Of a stretch of 64,000 bases of DNA, positions 51,372 through 60,499 are shown piece after piece; within the stretch, counting starts at the first letter, position 1; every line of letters starts with the position of its first letter. A model generated the notes under the pieces. That model did no database searches. It was not told the origin of the DNA and was given only the letters and a program-made list of their open reading frames with translations. A program made the position numbers and the translations under genes. Source of the stretch: Arthrobacter sp. NIO-1057 (lineage in GTDB: Bacteria; Actinomycetota; Actinomycetes; Actinomycetales; Micrococcaceae); assembly GCF_900094805.1 (NCBI RefSeq), contig NZ_FMAT01000010.1:1-64000 (forward strand). The letters are read 5' to 3'.

Positions 51372-52306
51372 CAGTTAGCTCCCGAGAATTCCTTGTGGCG
51401 GGCGATGATGCCACGGGCGATCATGTTCACCAGCAAGGTGATCAGGAACAGGACCAGGCCGGCAGCAATCAGCTCCGAGAGACGTAGCCCAAAGGCTTCG
51501 GGGAAGTTCAAGGCGATTTCCGCGGCGATGGTTTGGTTACCGGTCTTGATCAGCGATGGGATCAGGTTACCGGTGGAGAGTACCAGCGCCACGGCCATGG
51601 TTTCACCCAGTGCGCGACCCAGACCCAGCATGACAGCCGAGATGATGCCCGGGCGGGCGAAAGGGATCACGGCGGTGGTGATCATTTCCCAGCGGGTGGC
51701 GCCCAAGGCGAGGGCGGCTTCCTCGTGCAGCTTTGGAGTTTGCAAGAAGATTTCGCGGGATAGCGAGGTGATGATCGGCAGCACCATCACGGCCAGCACA
51801 ATGCCGGCGGTGAGCATGGTCTTACCGGTCTGGCTGGCAGGACCTTCGAAGATCGGAATGAAACCCAGGTACTGGGCCAGCCATTCATACCCTGGAACCA
51901 AGGCAGGTGCCAGGACCATGTAACCCCAAGCGCCGTAGATCACCGAAGGGATCGCGGCGAGCAGGTCGATCAGGTAGCCCAGTGGGCCAGCAACCTTACG
52001 TGGAGCAAAGTGTGAGATGAACAGTGCCACACCGATACCGATCGGGGTAGCTACAAGCAGCGCAATTGCTGCTGCGATGATGGTGCCGATAACAATCGGC
52101 CAGATGTAAGCGAAGAATCCTTGGCCGCCGGAAACCTTTGCCGGATCGGCGAAGAACGTCGGAAGAGCCTGGATCAGCAAGAAGACTGCAACCGCGAAAA
52201 GAGTAACAAGAATCAGGACACCGGCAGCCAATGCGGCACCGGAGAAGATCTTGTCACCTGCGCGGCCTGAAGTCGATGACTTGCTTGTCAAAGCATTGGT
52301 AGTCAT
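51371..52306 (-). CDS. pstC: Phosphate ABC transporter permease PstC
   Basis: The 311-residue permease from the ATG at 52306 (AAAGG 8 nt upstream; an earlier ATG 39 nt upstream lacks one). It has six main hydrophobic segments, IDLLAAIPSVIYGAWGYMVLAP and the EAA loop QTPKLHEEAALALGATRWEMITTAVIPFARPGIISAVMLGLGRALGETMAVALV. Second gene of the pst operon, 117 bp after pstS. Confidence 0.95.
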   Translation of the reverse strand: MTTNALTSKSSTSGRAGDKIFSGAALAAGVLILVTLFAVAVFLLIQALPTFFADPAKVSGGQGFFAYIWPIVIGTIIAAAIALLVATPIGIGVALFISHFAPRKVAGPLGYLIDLLAAIPSVIYGAWGYMVLAPALVPGYEWLAQYLGFIPIFEGPASQTGKTMLTAGIVLAVMVLPIITSLSREIFLQTPKLHEEAALALGATRWEMITTAVIPFARPGIISAVMLGLGRALGETMAVALVLSTGNLIPSLIKTGNQTIAAEIALNFPEAFGLRLSELIAAGLVLFLITLLVNMIARGIIARHKEFSGAN

Positions 52307-52423
52307 GGCTAAAGCCTTTACGAAACGGGGTGAAGCAGTTTTCACTGCTGGGGGTGGAGGGGTGTTGCTGGTGCGGGTGGGTTAGTCCCACCCGCACCTG
52401 ATACCGGTCAACCGGTAGGAGAA

Positions 52424-53536
52424 TTACTGAGCTACGGTGATCGAGTCGATCGCCTTGGTAGCCTTCTCGGCAATGCTGGTCGAGATTGGGGCGTTACCAG
52501 CCGACTCCTGAGCGGTCTTCTGACCCTCATCGGAAACTACGTAGTTACCGAAAGCCTTGACCAGGTCAACGGTTGCCTGATCCTTGTAGGTGCTGCAGTA
52601 GATGTGGTAAGAAACCAAGACGATTGGGTATGTACCAGCTTCGGTGGTGTCGCGCTGCAGTTCCAGTGCGAGATCGTTCTCGGCTGCGCCTTCAACTGGG
52701 GTTGCGGTATCCAGTGCCTTAGCAGCAGCTTCAGCCGAAATCTTGGTGTAGTCGTCGCCAACCTTGACGTTCACGGTGGACAGGTTGCCCACTGCGGAGA
52801 AGTCAGCGTAGGTGATAGCGCCATTGGTGGAGGTGGTGGTCGAAACCACGCCGGAGGTGCCCTTAGCGTTTTCCGACTGGATGTCGCTTGGCCAGTCACC
52901 GGAAACGTCGTAGGTCCAAACGTCGGCAGCGGCTGCCTTCAGGTACTCAACGAAGTTCTCGGTGGTGCCGGACTCATCGTTACGGTGAACAACGGTGATG
53001 GCGGTGTCAGGCAGGTCCGCATCTGGGTTCTGCTTGGCGATTGCATCATCGTTCCACTTGGTGATTTCCTTCTTGAAAACCTTGGCGATGGTGTCGGCAT
53101 CCATGTTGATTTCGTCAACGCCATCAAGGTTGAAAGCGATAGCGATCGGCGAAACGTAAGCTGGGATGTTGAAGGCGCCGTCTGGGCCGCAAACTTCCTT
53201 AGCCTTGGTTGCTTCTTCTGGCTTCAGCGAAGCATCCGAGCCAGCGAACTGTGCGCCACCAGCCAAGAAAGCTTCGCGGCCTGCGCCCGAGCCATCTGGC
53301 GAGTACTGTACGTTGGCGCCGGAGTTAGCTGCCTTGAAGCCGGTGATCCAAGCTTCCATGGCAGAGGTCTGGCTGGAAGCGCCGATGCCGGTCAGGGTGC
53401 CGGTTACGCCCGAAGCTGCGGAGCTGGAGGTGCTCTCAGAGCTGGTGGCGGTTGGGCTGTCTGAACCGCAAGCGGTCAGTGCGATTGCTGCGACAGAAAG
53501 GACGGCAGCTGCACTGCCAAGGCGATTGAGCTTCAC
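52424..53536 (-). CDS. pstS: Phosphate-binding lipoprotein PstS
   Basis: Extracellular high-affinity phosphate receptor of 370 residues. The N-terminal signal ends in a lipobox LTAC (Cys23), so it is lipid-anchored. Phosphate-binding elements are seen in GIGASSQTSAMEAWITGF, YSPDGSGAGREAFLAGGAQFAGSDASL and VVHRNDESGTTENFVEYL. A Ser/Thr/Ala-rich linker follows the lipid anchor. First gene of pstSCAB, behind a PHO box. Strong, uniform codon use suggests high expression. Confidence 0.96.
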   Translation of the reverse strand: MKLNRLGSAAAVLSVAAIALTACGSDSPTATSSESTSSSAASGVTGTLTGIGASSQTSAMEAWITGFKAANSGANVQYSPDGSGAGREAFLAGGAQFAGSDASLKPEEATKAKEVCGPDGAFNIPAYVSPIAIAFNLDGVDEINMDADTIAKVFKKEITKWNDDAIAKQNPDADLPDTAITVVHRNDESGTTENFVEYLKAAAADVWTYDVSGDWPSDIQSENAKGTSGVVSTTTSTNGAITYADFSAVGNLSTVNVKVGDDYTKISAEAAAKALDTATPVEGAAENDLALELQRDTTEAGTYPIVLVSYHIYCSTYKDQATVDLVKAFGNYVVSDEGQKTAQESAGNAPISTSIAEKATKAIDSITVAQ

Positions 53537-53623
53537 GAGTTGTACTCCCCATGTTGAAATACGTGTTGAATGAAAACCTTCAGCGGAGTCGTCCCCGCTT
53601 CATCTATGACGCTAAAGAGCCAA

Positions 53624-53663
53624 GGTAACCAGTTCCCCCGGCAAAGGTGAACAAGAGGTTAAC
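53624..53663 (-). promoter_or_regulatory. PHO box upstream of pstS
   Basis: On the minus strand GTTAACC (53663-53657) and GTTCACC (53652-53646) are direct repeats with an 11-bp period, and GGTTACC at 53630-53624 keeps phase two turns further. This matches the actinobacterial PhoP direct-repeat unit (GTTCACC, 11 bp), about 90-125 bp before the pstS start. PhoP activation under phosphate limitation is inferred. Confidence 0.72.
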
Positions 53664-53753
53664 AGCTTCTACGTCGGCTGGTGATCCTGCTCACCCAAGC
53701 AATATGGGTGCAGGTTCATCGGTCTCACGGCCAGTCCGTGGGAGACTGTGCCT

Positions 53754-54908
53754 ATGGCTAAAGGGAGCACTTCAGGGAGCACTTCGCAGCGAATGCCGGC
53801 AAAACTGGCAGGCTTTTTAGCTGCACGGAACCGCTCAGGACTGGTGCGCGCCCGCAATTCGCTACCAAGAATCCTGCGCATGACCCTCGGCGCTATCGGT
53901 GCCTTCTGGATTGCAGAAAGCATCTGGGGGCATACCCAACCCATCTTTGCTGCCACCAGCGCGCTGATCTCCCTGGGCTTTGGTGCCTCCACCACGGTAC
54001 GCAAAACCGCCGAAGTAGCTTTGGGCTGCACCCTTGGTGTGGCTTTAGGCGATACCTTGATGCATTGGTTCGGTCAGGGAATTTGGCAGGCAGCGCTGGT
54101 GATGTCACTGAGTTTGGTCATCGCCCGCTACTTGGATTCGGGAGCGATCTTCTCCACCCAGCTGGGAATGCAGTCGGCCCTGGTGGTGTTATTGCCGGTC
54201 AGTGTTGACGGGCCCTTTGCCAGATCCATCGACGCATTAACTGGCTCGCTACTGGCATTGCTGGTGATCATCGTTTGGCCCAGTGACCCGCGCCGTACCC
54301 CGGTGGCAGCACTCAGTGACCTACTTAAAGAACTCTCCGAAGCAATTCTGGAGTGCTCCTGGGCCATCCGTGATGACGACCGTCGTTCCGCGTTCCACGC
54401 CCTTATTAAAGCCCGTGCAACCCAAAAACACCTGGACAAGCTGCCCAGCGCCTTTAGTGCTTCCAAAGAAATCGCCATGATCTCCCCGGTCGGCCGCCGG
54501 CACCGCCACGAACTGAACCGGCTCTCGCAACGCTATAACCACTACGACTGGACCGCGCGTAACCTCCGTGTTTTTGCCCGTCGTCTCGCTTCGGTACTCA
54601 CCAATAGCGCGCTGACACCTGAGGGTGCCGAGGCACTGGCCCCACTGCTACGTGAGGTCTCGGAAGCAGCAAATTCCCTGGCCCATTCGGTCCGTGAACC
54701 AAGCCTTGCCGGGCAACTTAAGTACGAGAAGGCTGCCGTAGTACAGCTTGAAAGCGCTGCCGCGCAGCTTAACCCCCAAGCCCTGGGAGTTGAAGGCCTG
54801 CAGGGTGAAGGTCTAGTGCTCTTGTTGCGGCCGATGATTGTGGACCTTCTGGAAGCGGCAGGGCGTGATCACGAAGACGCCGTCGCGGCGCTACCCAAGC
54901 TGTCTTGA
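53754..54908 (+). CDS. FUSC-family membrane protein
   Basis: The 384-residue protein has an N-terminal block of hydrophobic segments (about 40-175: MTLGAIGAFWIAESIWGHTQPIFAATSALISLGFG ... VVLLPVSVDGPFARSIDALTGSLLALLVIIVWP) typical of the FUSC/aromatic-acid exporter domain, followed by a long helical cytoplasmic region (about 180-380). Family members export aromatic acids or are of unknown role. The ATG at 53754 is preferred over a GTG 6 nt upstream. It is divergent from pstS and shares its control region. Confidence 0.82.
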   Translation: MAKGSTSGSTSQRMPAKLAGFLAARNRSGLVRARNSLPRILRMTLGAIGAFWIAESIWGHTQPIFAATSALISLGFGASTTVRKTAEVALGCTLGVALGDTLMHWFGQGIWQAALVMSLSLVIARYLDSGAIFSTQLGMQSALVVLLPVSVDGPFARSIDALTGSLLALLVIIVWPSDPRRTPVAALSDLLKELSEAILECSWAIRDDDRRSAFHALIKARATQKHLDKLPSAFSASKEIAMISPVGRRHRHELNRLSQRYNHYDWTARNLRVFARRLASVLTNSALTPEGAEALAPLLREVSEAANSLAHSVREPSLAGQLKYEKAAVVQLESAAAQLNPQALGVEGLQGEGLVLLLRPMIVDLLEAAGRDHEDAVAALPKLS

Positions 54909-54943
54909 GCAATTTTGTCGGCCCGGCTCGATAGCATGGGCCT

Positions 54944-56338
54944 ATGGCCAAAACCTCCACACGCAGCAAATCTTCACCAACATTCAAATGTTCGGAATGC
55001 GGTTGGAGCACCATCAAATGGGTGGGACGCTGCGGCGAATGCCAGGCCTGGGGCACCGTTGAAGAGGTAGGCGTCGTCTCAGCGCGCACCGTTGCCGCGG
55101 CCAAGGTGGCGCACCCGGCCAAACCCATCGCACAGATCGACGGCTCCGAGGCAGCTTTCCGACCCAGTGGGGTTTCTGAACTAGACCGCGTCCTCGGTGG
55201 CGGGCTCGTTCCGGCCGCAGCCATCCTGCTGGCCGGTGAACCGGGCGTTGGCAAGTCCACCCTGCTCTTAGATGTAGCAGCAAAGGCCGCACAAACCGGG
55301 CTTCGAGTGCTATACCTGACCGGCGAAGAGTCAGCAGCCCAGGTCAAATCCCGCGCCGAGCGGATCAACGCCATTGCCGACACCCTCTATCTCGCAGCCG
55401 AAACCGATCTGGCCTTGGCTTTGGGACAGATTCAAGAAATTGATCCACAACTGTTGATCTTAGACTCGGTGCAGACCTTCTCCTCGGCAGAAGTTGATGG
55501 TGCTGCCGGCGGTGTCTCACAGGTGCGTGAGGTTGCTGCCTCGATCATTAACGCGGCCAAAACCCGCGCCATGTCCACCATCATGGTGGGGCACGTGACC
55601 AAGGAAGGTTCGGTAGCCGGCCCGCGCTTGCTCGAACACCTGGTTGATGTGGTTTGCCAGTTCGACGGCGAGAAGCATTCACGACTGCGTATCCTGCGTG
55701 CACTGAAAAACCGTTACGGTGCCACCGATGAGGTGGGCTGCTTTGATTTGAATGAAGACGGCATCGAGTCACTGACCGACCCGTCAAAGCTTTTTGTCAC
55801 CCGCACCCGCAATCCGGTACCAGGCACCTGCATCACCGTGACCTTGGAGGGGCGACGCCCCCTGGTGGCCGAGGTGCAGACCCTACTCTCACGCAGTAAC
55901 GCCCCGGCGGCCCGGCGTGCTACCAGTGGGTTGGATGCGGCCCGGGCACAGATGGTGGTTGCGGTATTGCAGGCCCGCGCGCATATGGACCTGTCCTCCA
56001 TGGACTCCTATATCGCCACGGTCGGCGGGGTGAAAATTGCCGAGCCTGCCTCGGATTTGGCCTGCGCGCTAGCCTTGGCCTCCTCGATGAACGAATTCCC
56101 TTTGCCACAGGACTTTGTGGCCTTTGGCGAGGTGGGGTTGGCCGGTGAAGTCCGCCAGGTGCCTGAGATCTCTCGGCGCATTACCGAGGCGCAGCGCCTG
56201 GGTTTCTCCTTTGCCATGGCCCCAGCCACCCCGGAACCGCTGAAAAATATCCCCGACGGGATCCGCGTATTCCAGGTGGAGAACATCGCCCAAGCCCTCG
56301 ATATTGCCTTCACTCAACGGCAGAAACCGGCACGATAA
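54944..56338 (+). CDS. radA: DNA repair protein RadA
   Basis: RecA-like/Lon-like protein that promotes branch migration in homologous recombination. The 464-residue product has the N-terminal C4 zinc finger (FKCSECGWSTIKWVGRCGECQAWG), Walker A GEPGVGKSTLLLD, the diagnostic KNRYGATDEVG motif, and a C-terminal Lon-protease-like domain (DLSSMDSYIATVGGVKIAEPASDLACALALASS) without the catalytic Ser-Lys pair. It is followed 34 bp later by disA, the usual actinobacterial and firmicute partner. Confidence 0.96.
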   Translation: MAKTSTRSKSSPTFKCSECGWSTIKWVGRCGECQAWGTVEEVGVVSARTVAAAKVAHPAKPIAQIDGSEAAFRPSGVSELDRVLGGGLVPAAAILLAGEPGVGKSTLLLDVAAKAAQTGLRVLYLTGEESAAQVKSRAERINAIADTLYLAAETDLALALGQIQEIDPQLLILDSVQTFSSAEVDGAAGGVSQVREVAASIINAAKTRAMSTIMVGHVTKEGSVAGPRLLEHLVDVVCQFDGEKHSRLRILRALKNRYGATDEVGCFDLNEDGIESLTDPSKLFVTRTRNPVPGTCITVTLEGRRPLVAEVQTLLSRSNAPAARRATSGLDAARAQMVVAVLQARAHMDLSSMDSYIATVGGVKIAEPASDLACALALASSMNEFPLPQDFVAFGEVGLAGEVRQVPEISRRITEAQRLGFSFAMAPATPEPLKNIPDGIRVFQVENIAQALDIAFTQRQKPAR

Positions 56339-56372
56339 ACTTGAGTGTTGTCGCCCGCCGAAAGGACGCACC

Positions 56373-57446
56373 TTGAAAATGAACCCATCCGCCGGATTCC
56401 TTGCCGTCCTGGCGCAAATCGCTCCAGGCACCGAGCTCGCCCAGGGACTCGAGCGCATCCAACGCGGACGTACCGGTGCGCTGATCGTGCTGGGACATGA
56501 CAAGGTGGTTGAATCCATTAGTTCCGGCGGTTTTCGGATCAACACCGATTACACCCCCACACGCATTCGTGAATTAGCCAAGATGGACGGGGCGATCATC
56601 CTTGATGGCACCGCCCGCCAGATCCTGCAGGCCGGGGTGCAACTGATGCCCGACGCGCAGATCGACACCCAGGAGTCCGGCACCCGTCACCGTACCGCAG
56701 AACGTGTGGCCGCGCAGACCGGCTTCCCGACCATCTCGGTGTCTCAATCCATGCAGACCATCACGCTCTATGCTGCCGGCGAGCGCCACGTGCTTGAACC
56801 AGCCGAACGCCTCTTGGCCCGAGGAAACCAGGCAATCGCCACCCTGGAGCGCTACCGTCACCGTTTAGATCAGGTCACCAGCGCCCTGTCCGCAGCGGAA
56901 ATCGAAGATGTGGCCACCGCCCGCGAAGTCCTCGCGGTATTGCAGCGCACCGAAATGTTGCGTAGAACCAGCGAAGAAATCTCTCGCTATGTTCTGGAAT
57001 TGGGCATGGATGGGCGCCTTTTGGCCGCACAGCACGCAGAATTGCTCTCCGGAATTCAGGTTGATAACCAGTTGCTGATGCGTGACTACGCGCAGGCCGA
57101 AGGCCAGGAGCTGGATATTGATATCGCTTTGGAGCGGCTACATGAAGTCTCTGATGCGCAGCTGATCGATCTTGACGGGCTTACCAAGATCTTGTTCCCG
57201 CAGGGCACCATTGGGCACGATGATCAGCTCACCCCAAAGGGTTACCGGTTGCTCTCGCAAATTCGGACGGTGCCTAAGGCTGTGGGTGACCGGATGGTCG
57301 CGTCCTTTGATAATTTGCAGTTGCTGATGGCCGCATCCACCACCGCTTTGATGGAAATTGAAGGGGTGGGTGAACAGCGTGCGCGGTCCATCCGTGAGGG
57401 GCTGGCCCGCATGGCCGAGTCTTCGCTGCTAGACCGCTATATCTAA
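56373..57446 (+). CDS. disA: DNA integrity scanning diadenylate cyclase DisA
   Basis: Makes cyclic di-AMP and monitors DNA structure. The 357-residue product has the DAC domain motifs DGAIILDG and SGTRHRTAERVA, a central helical spine, and a C-terminal helix-hairpin-helix (TTALMEIEGVGEQRARSIREGLARM) that binds branched DNA. The TTG at 56373 is chosen because AAAGGA lies 6 nt before it; the ATG two codons later would have a 12-nt spacing. It follows radA and converges with the 57451 gene 4 bp away. Confidence 0.95.
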   Translation: MKMNPSAGFLAVLAQIAPGTELAQGLERIQRGRTGALIVLGHDKVVESISSGGFRINTDYTPTRIRELAKMDGAIILDGTARQILQAGVQLMPDAQIDTQESGTRHRTAERVAAQTGFPTISVSQSMQTITLYAAGERHVLEPAERLLARGNQAIATLERYRHRLDQVTSALSAAEIEDVATAREVLAVLQRTEMLRRTSEEISRYVLELGMDGRLLAAQHAELLSGIQVDNQLLMRDYAQAEGQELDIDIALERLHEVSDAQLIDLDGLTKILFPQGTIGHDDQLTPKGYRLLSQIRTVPKAVGDRMVASFDNLQLLMAASTTALMEIEGVGEQRARSIREGLARMAESSLLDRYI

Positions 57447-57450
57447 GGAA

Positions 57451-58056
57451 TTACTCCAGGGTGAAGCTGACCGGCTTAGATTCAAATTCGCCGATGGCTG
57501 CGGTGAACTTGTAGGTACCCGGGCCCGGCTGTACGCTCACGGCCTTGCACCCCGGGGCTGAACGCTCCCTGTTCCAGGTAAAGCGGGCATTTTCCTTTTG
57601 CCCGGCAGCGAAGGTTAGTGACACGTCTTCGCCGTCTTGCAGGCAGTCCACGGTGGAAAAGACCCTGTCGCTGCCACTGGAGATCAAGAATTCTTGCTTA
57701 TTGGTGCCGACGTTGATGTCGCATTCGCGCTTCGAAGTGTTTTCGACGGTCAAGATCAGCACCGGCTCTTTGCCCGTGGCATAACTCTTGGCGTCGGTCG
57801 TGGCGGTGACCTCTACCTCGTCGGATTTACACTTTTTAGCCGCATCTTCTTCCGATTGCGTACTTTCGGCCGGCGCACTGGTTTGCGCGGTAGCCTGAGG
57901 GGCCGCTGAACCTTCCTGATCTGATGAGAAGAGTCCGGCAACGGCAATGACACCCCAGATGATCAAGCCCACCAGTACCACGGCGATCACCGCAACGGTG
58001 ATGCGCCGGCGCCGATAGACGCTGGCCGGAAGCTTTCCCCCTGATGCATTGCTCAT
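57451..58056 (-). CDS. Membrane-anchored hypothetical protein with extracellular Ig-like domain
   Basis: The 201-residue product has a basic cytoplasmic N-terminus, one membrane segment (about 21-43), an Ala/Ser/Gln-rich linker and a C-terminal beta-rich domain (about 85-200). That domain has four cysteines (KKCKSDEV, KRECDINV, VDCLQDG, APGCKAV) likely forming two disulfides and ends GPGTYKFTAAIGEFESKPVSFTLE. It resembles DUF4232/BsuPI-like domains; function unknown. Confidence 0.75.
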   Translation of the reverse strand: MSNASGGKLPASVYRRRRITVAVIAVVLVGLIIWGVIAVAGLFSSDQEGSAAPQATAQTSAPAESTQSEEDAAKKCKSDEVEVTATTDAKSYATGKEPVLILTVENTSKRECDINVGTNKQEFLISSGSDRVFSTVDCLQDGEDVSLTFAAGQKENARFTWNRERSAPGCKAVSVQPGPGTYKFTAAIGEFESKPVSFTLE

Positions 58057-58139
58057 GGCTTAAGGCTAGTTCATTCACGGTCTCGATCCCGGTAATGGCA
58101 GGGGAATCGGGGCCATGAAGCCTCGTTAGCTACAGTAGT

Positions 58140-59051
58140 GTGGTGCAACAAATCCATCACCGTATTAATCATTGGTATCTGCAGAACTCCCGCGACCTAC
58201 CTTGGCGTCGAGAAGGCGTGAGCGGTTGGGAAGTGATGGTCAGCGAGTTTATGTTGCAGCAGACCCCTGTGGTGCGTGTTTTGCCGGTCTGGGAAGAATG
58301 GATGCGCCGTTGGCCGCGGCCCCAAGACCTTGCCGCCGAACCATTATCCGAAGCGCTGAAGGCCTGGGGCCGATTGGGTTATCCGCGACGGGCTCAGCGT
58401 CTGCATGCGGCAGCGGTGGAAATCACCACCGAATATAACGGTGAGGTACCGCGCACCGAAGAGGCTTTACGGGCACTACCCGGTGTTGGAGACTATACCG
58501 CTGCGGCCATTGCCTGTTTTGCTTTTGGCGAGCCTACGGTCGTGGTTGATACCAATATCCGTCGGGTGCATGCCCGGCTCTTTGGCGGCATGGCCCTTCC
58601 TGAGCCTAGCCCACGGGCCAGTGAGTTCGCCCGTGCCAAAGACGTGCAACCAGCAGATCGGACTGCAGCAAATCTGTGGAATGTCTCGGTCATGGAACTT
58701 GGTGCGCTGGTGTGTACTGCCCGTAGCCCAAAATGCGATGCCTGTCCGGTCTTTGAGCAGTGTGCCTGGATTGCTGCCGGGCAGCCGGCGCCACACTACA
58801 CTCCCAAGGGCCAAGCATGGAAGGGTACCGACCGTCAGGTGCGCGGTGCCATCATGGCGGTTTTACGGGAGCATGATCATCCGGTACCGCAGGATTCTTT
58901 CCTTGCCGATCTGGGCCGGCAAAGTCACGCCACCTATGTGGCACTTGAAAAATTGCAGTCCGAATCTAGTCAGCGCGAACGGGCCCTGGCTGGATTGCTC
59001 AAGGATGGTCTAGCAGTGCTCGAAGATGACGGCGTGCGCTTGCCATCCTAG
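58140..59051 (+). CDS. mutY: A/G-specific adenine glycosylase
   Basis: Removes adenine mispaired with 8-oxoguanine. The 303-residue product has SRDLPWRREGVSGWEVMVSEFMLQQTPVVRVLPVWEEWM (catalytic Glu in SEFMLQQT), the helix-hairpin-helix LPGVGDYTAAAIACFAFG followed by the catalytic Asp in VVVDTNIRRVHAR, and the 4Fe-4S cluster cysteines C-x6-C-x2-C-x5-C in VCTARSPKCDACPVFEQC. The C-terminal 8-oxoG domain is short, as usual in actinobacteria. Start is GTG; 58140 and 58143 are equally possible. Confidence 0.95.
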   Translation: MVQQIHHRINHWYLQNSRDLPWRREGVSGWEVMVSEFMLQQTPVVRVLPVWEEWMRRWPRPQDLAAEPLSEALKAWGRLGYPRRAQRLHAAAVEITTEYNGEVPRTEEALRALPGVGDYTAAAIACFAFGEPTVVVDTNIRRVHARLFGGMALPEPSPRASEFARAKDVQPADRTAANLWNVSVMELGALVCTARSPKCDACPVFEQCAWIAAGQPAPHYTPKGQAWKGTDRQVRGAIMAVLREHDHPVPQDSFLADLGRQSHATYVALEKLQSESSQRERALAGLLKDGLAVLEDDGVRLPS

Positions 59052-59064
59052 TTATGCTTAGCGC

Positions 59065-59865
59065 ATGAATTCTTCTGTTGATCCGGCAAAGGCCGCCCAT
59101 CAGGCTGCGCGGCACCCGTGGTTCGAGCGCCTGGCCCGCTTGGGTTATGTCGCCAATGGCATCTTGCACGCCACCTTGGGGGTGCTGGCCGCGGTGGTGG
59201 CCACCGGCGGGCAGGCGCAGGCCGATCAAAGTGGAGCCATGCGAGCCTTGTCCGCGCAACCTTTTGGCATCGTGCTGTTGTGGATCTGCGCTATTGGTGC
59301 CCTGGTGCTGGGATTGTGGTCACTGGCGCAAATGCTACTGCCCGAGAAAGAACTGCGGGACCGACTCAAATTTTCGGGTACCGGCATCGTTTTTCTGGCC
59401 GTAGGGTTCGCCTTCACCCGATTCGCTCTAGGTGATCCCAGTGATTCGGGAGAAACCGCGACGAGTTTGAGCGGTGAACTGATGAAGTCTGTGGCTGGAC
59501 GCGCGGCTTTGATCGTTTTTGGGGCGGTGTTGTTGGTGATGGCCGGGTATTACATCTACAAGGGCGTGAGCAAAAAGTTCCTTGATGATCTTCATGGCTC
59601 CAGCCGGAACGAGATTTCTTCAGCTATCCGTTATTCCGGGATGATCGGCTACCCAGCCAAGGGGCTGGTCTTGGGCGCCTTGGGTTTGTTGTTCATCGTG
59701 AGCACCCTCCAAGGTGATCCCGAGGAAGCCAGTGGTATCGATGGCGCGCTCAAAGCGGTCCGGGACCAAACTTTCGGTTCGGTGGCGCTGGCGATCATCG
59801 CCGCGGGCCTGATCATTTATGCCTTGTACCTTTTCTTGCGGGCACGTTATGACCGGATGGACTAG
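59065..59865 (+). CDS. DUF1206 membrane protein
   Basis: The 266-residue protein has six hydrophobic segments arranged as three repeats of a two-segment DUF1206 unit, each starting with an R-x-G-Y-x-A/x-K-G-like motif (ARLGYVANGILHATLGVLA, FSGTGIVFLAVGFAF, RYSGMIGYPAKGLVLGALGLLF). Common in actinobacteria, function unknown. It is 13 bp after mutY. Its stop overlaps that of the convergent acetyltransferase through CTAG. Confidence 0.88.
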   Translation: MNSSVDPAKAAHQAARHPWFERLARLGYVANGILHATLGVLAAVVATGGQAQADQSGAMRALSAQPFGIVLLWICAIGALVLGLWSLAQMLLPEKELRDRLKFSGTGIVFLAVGFAFTRFALGDPSDSGETATSLSGELMKSVAGRAALIVFGAVLLVMAGYYIYKGVSKKFLDDLHGSSRNEISSAIRYSGMIGYPAKGLVLGALGLLFIVSTLQGDPEEASGIDGALKAVRDQTFGSVALAIIAAGLIIYALYLFLRARYDRMD

Positions 59866-60371
59866 TTCAGGGCGATAATCATGCGAGTATTGCCCAGCGT
59901 ATTGGGTTTAACCCGGGCGAGGTCCAAGAATTCAGCGACGCCCTCATCCCTTGAGAGCAAGATTTCTTGGTACACCGAAGGGTCTACGGCACTTTGATCT
60001 GCCATCACGCTAAATCCTTGGCGTTCAAAGAAGGCAACCTCAAAGGTCAGGCAGAAGACCCGAGCAACACCGACAGCCTTGGCCCGGCCTAGGAGTTCTT
60101 GCAGCAGTAAGTGCCCCACGCCCTTGCCACGGACCGTATTAGAAGTGGCCAGAGTGCGGATCTCAGCAATGTCTTCCCAGATCACGTGCAGGCCTCCACA
60201 GCCAACCACATTTCCGTCCGCGTCTTGGGCTACAACGAATTCCTGAATTGATTCGTAGTAGGTGACCGCTTCCTTATCCAGCAAGATGCGTTCTTCGGCC
60301 AGGGGTCGCACAAGATCGCGAATGGCCGGTACATCACTGGTTTTGGCGGAGCGGACGGTAAAAGTATTCAC
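59862..60371 (-). CDS. argA: N-acetylglutamate synthase-like GNAT acetyltransferase
   Basis: The 169-residue GNAT protein matches the short actinobacterial amino-acid N-acetyltransferase that starts arginine synthesis: VRSAKTSDVPAIRDLVRPLAEERILLDKEAVTYYESIQEFVVAQDADGNVVGCGGLHVIWEDIAEIRTLATSNTVRGKGVGHLLLQELL. The acetyl-CoA motif is VRGKGVGHLLL, and FCLTFEVAFFERQGF follows. No amino-acid-kinase domain, as in mycobacterial ArgA. No other arg genes are nearby, so the name rests on motif similarity. Confidence 0.82.
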   Translation of the reverse strand: MNTFTVRSAKTSDVPAIRDLVRPLAEERILLDKEAVTYYESIQEFVVAQDADGNVVGCGGLHVIWEDIAEIRTLATSNTVRGKGVGHLLLQELLGRAKAVGVARVFCLTFEVAFFERQGFSVMADQSAVDPSVYQEILLSRDEGVAEFLDLARVKPNTLGNTRMIIALN

Positions 60372-60499
60372 CTGTTAAATCCTATGCCTGTCGGCGTGCA
60401 GATTCTAAGCCGTTGCTAGATATGTCATAGTGTCCAAGAAGCGAGAATAACTATGCAAAACTTAGCTAGTAGCACGCGAGCACGAAGCTAAGGATGAGG

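Noticed and set aside
52604-53464. 286-codon plus-strand frame opposite pstS
   Set aside because: Antisense shadow of a clear lipoprotein gene; Gly/Val-rich with no motif.
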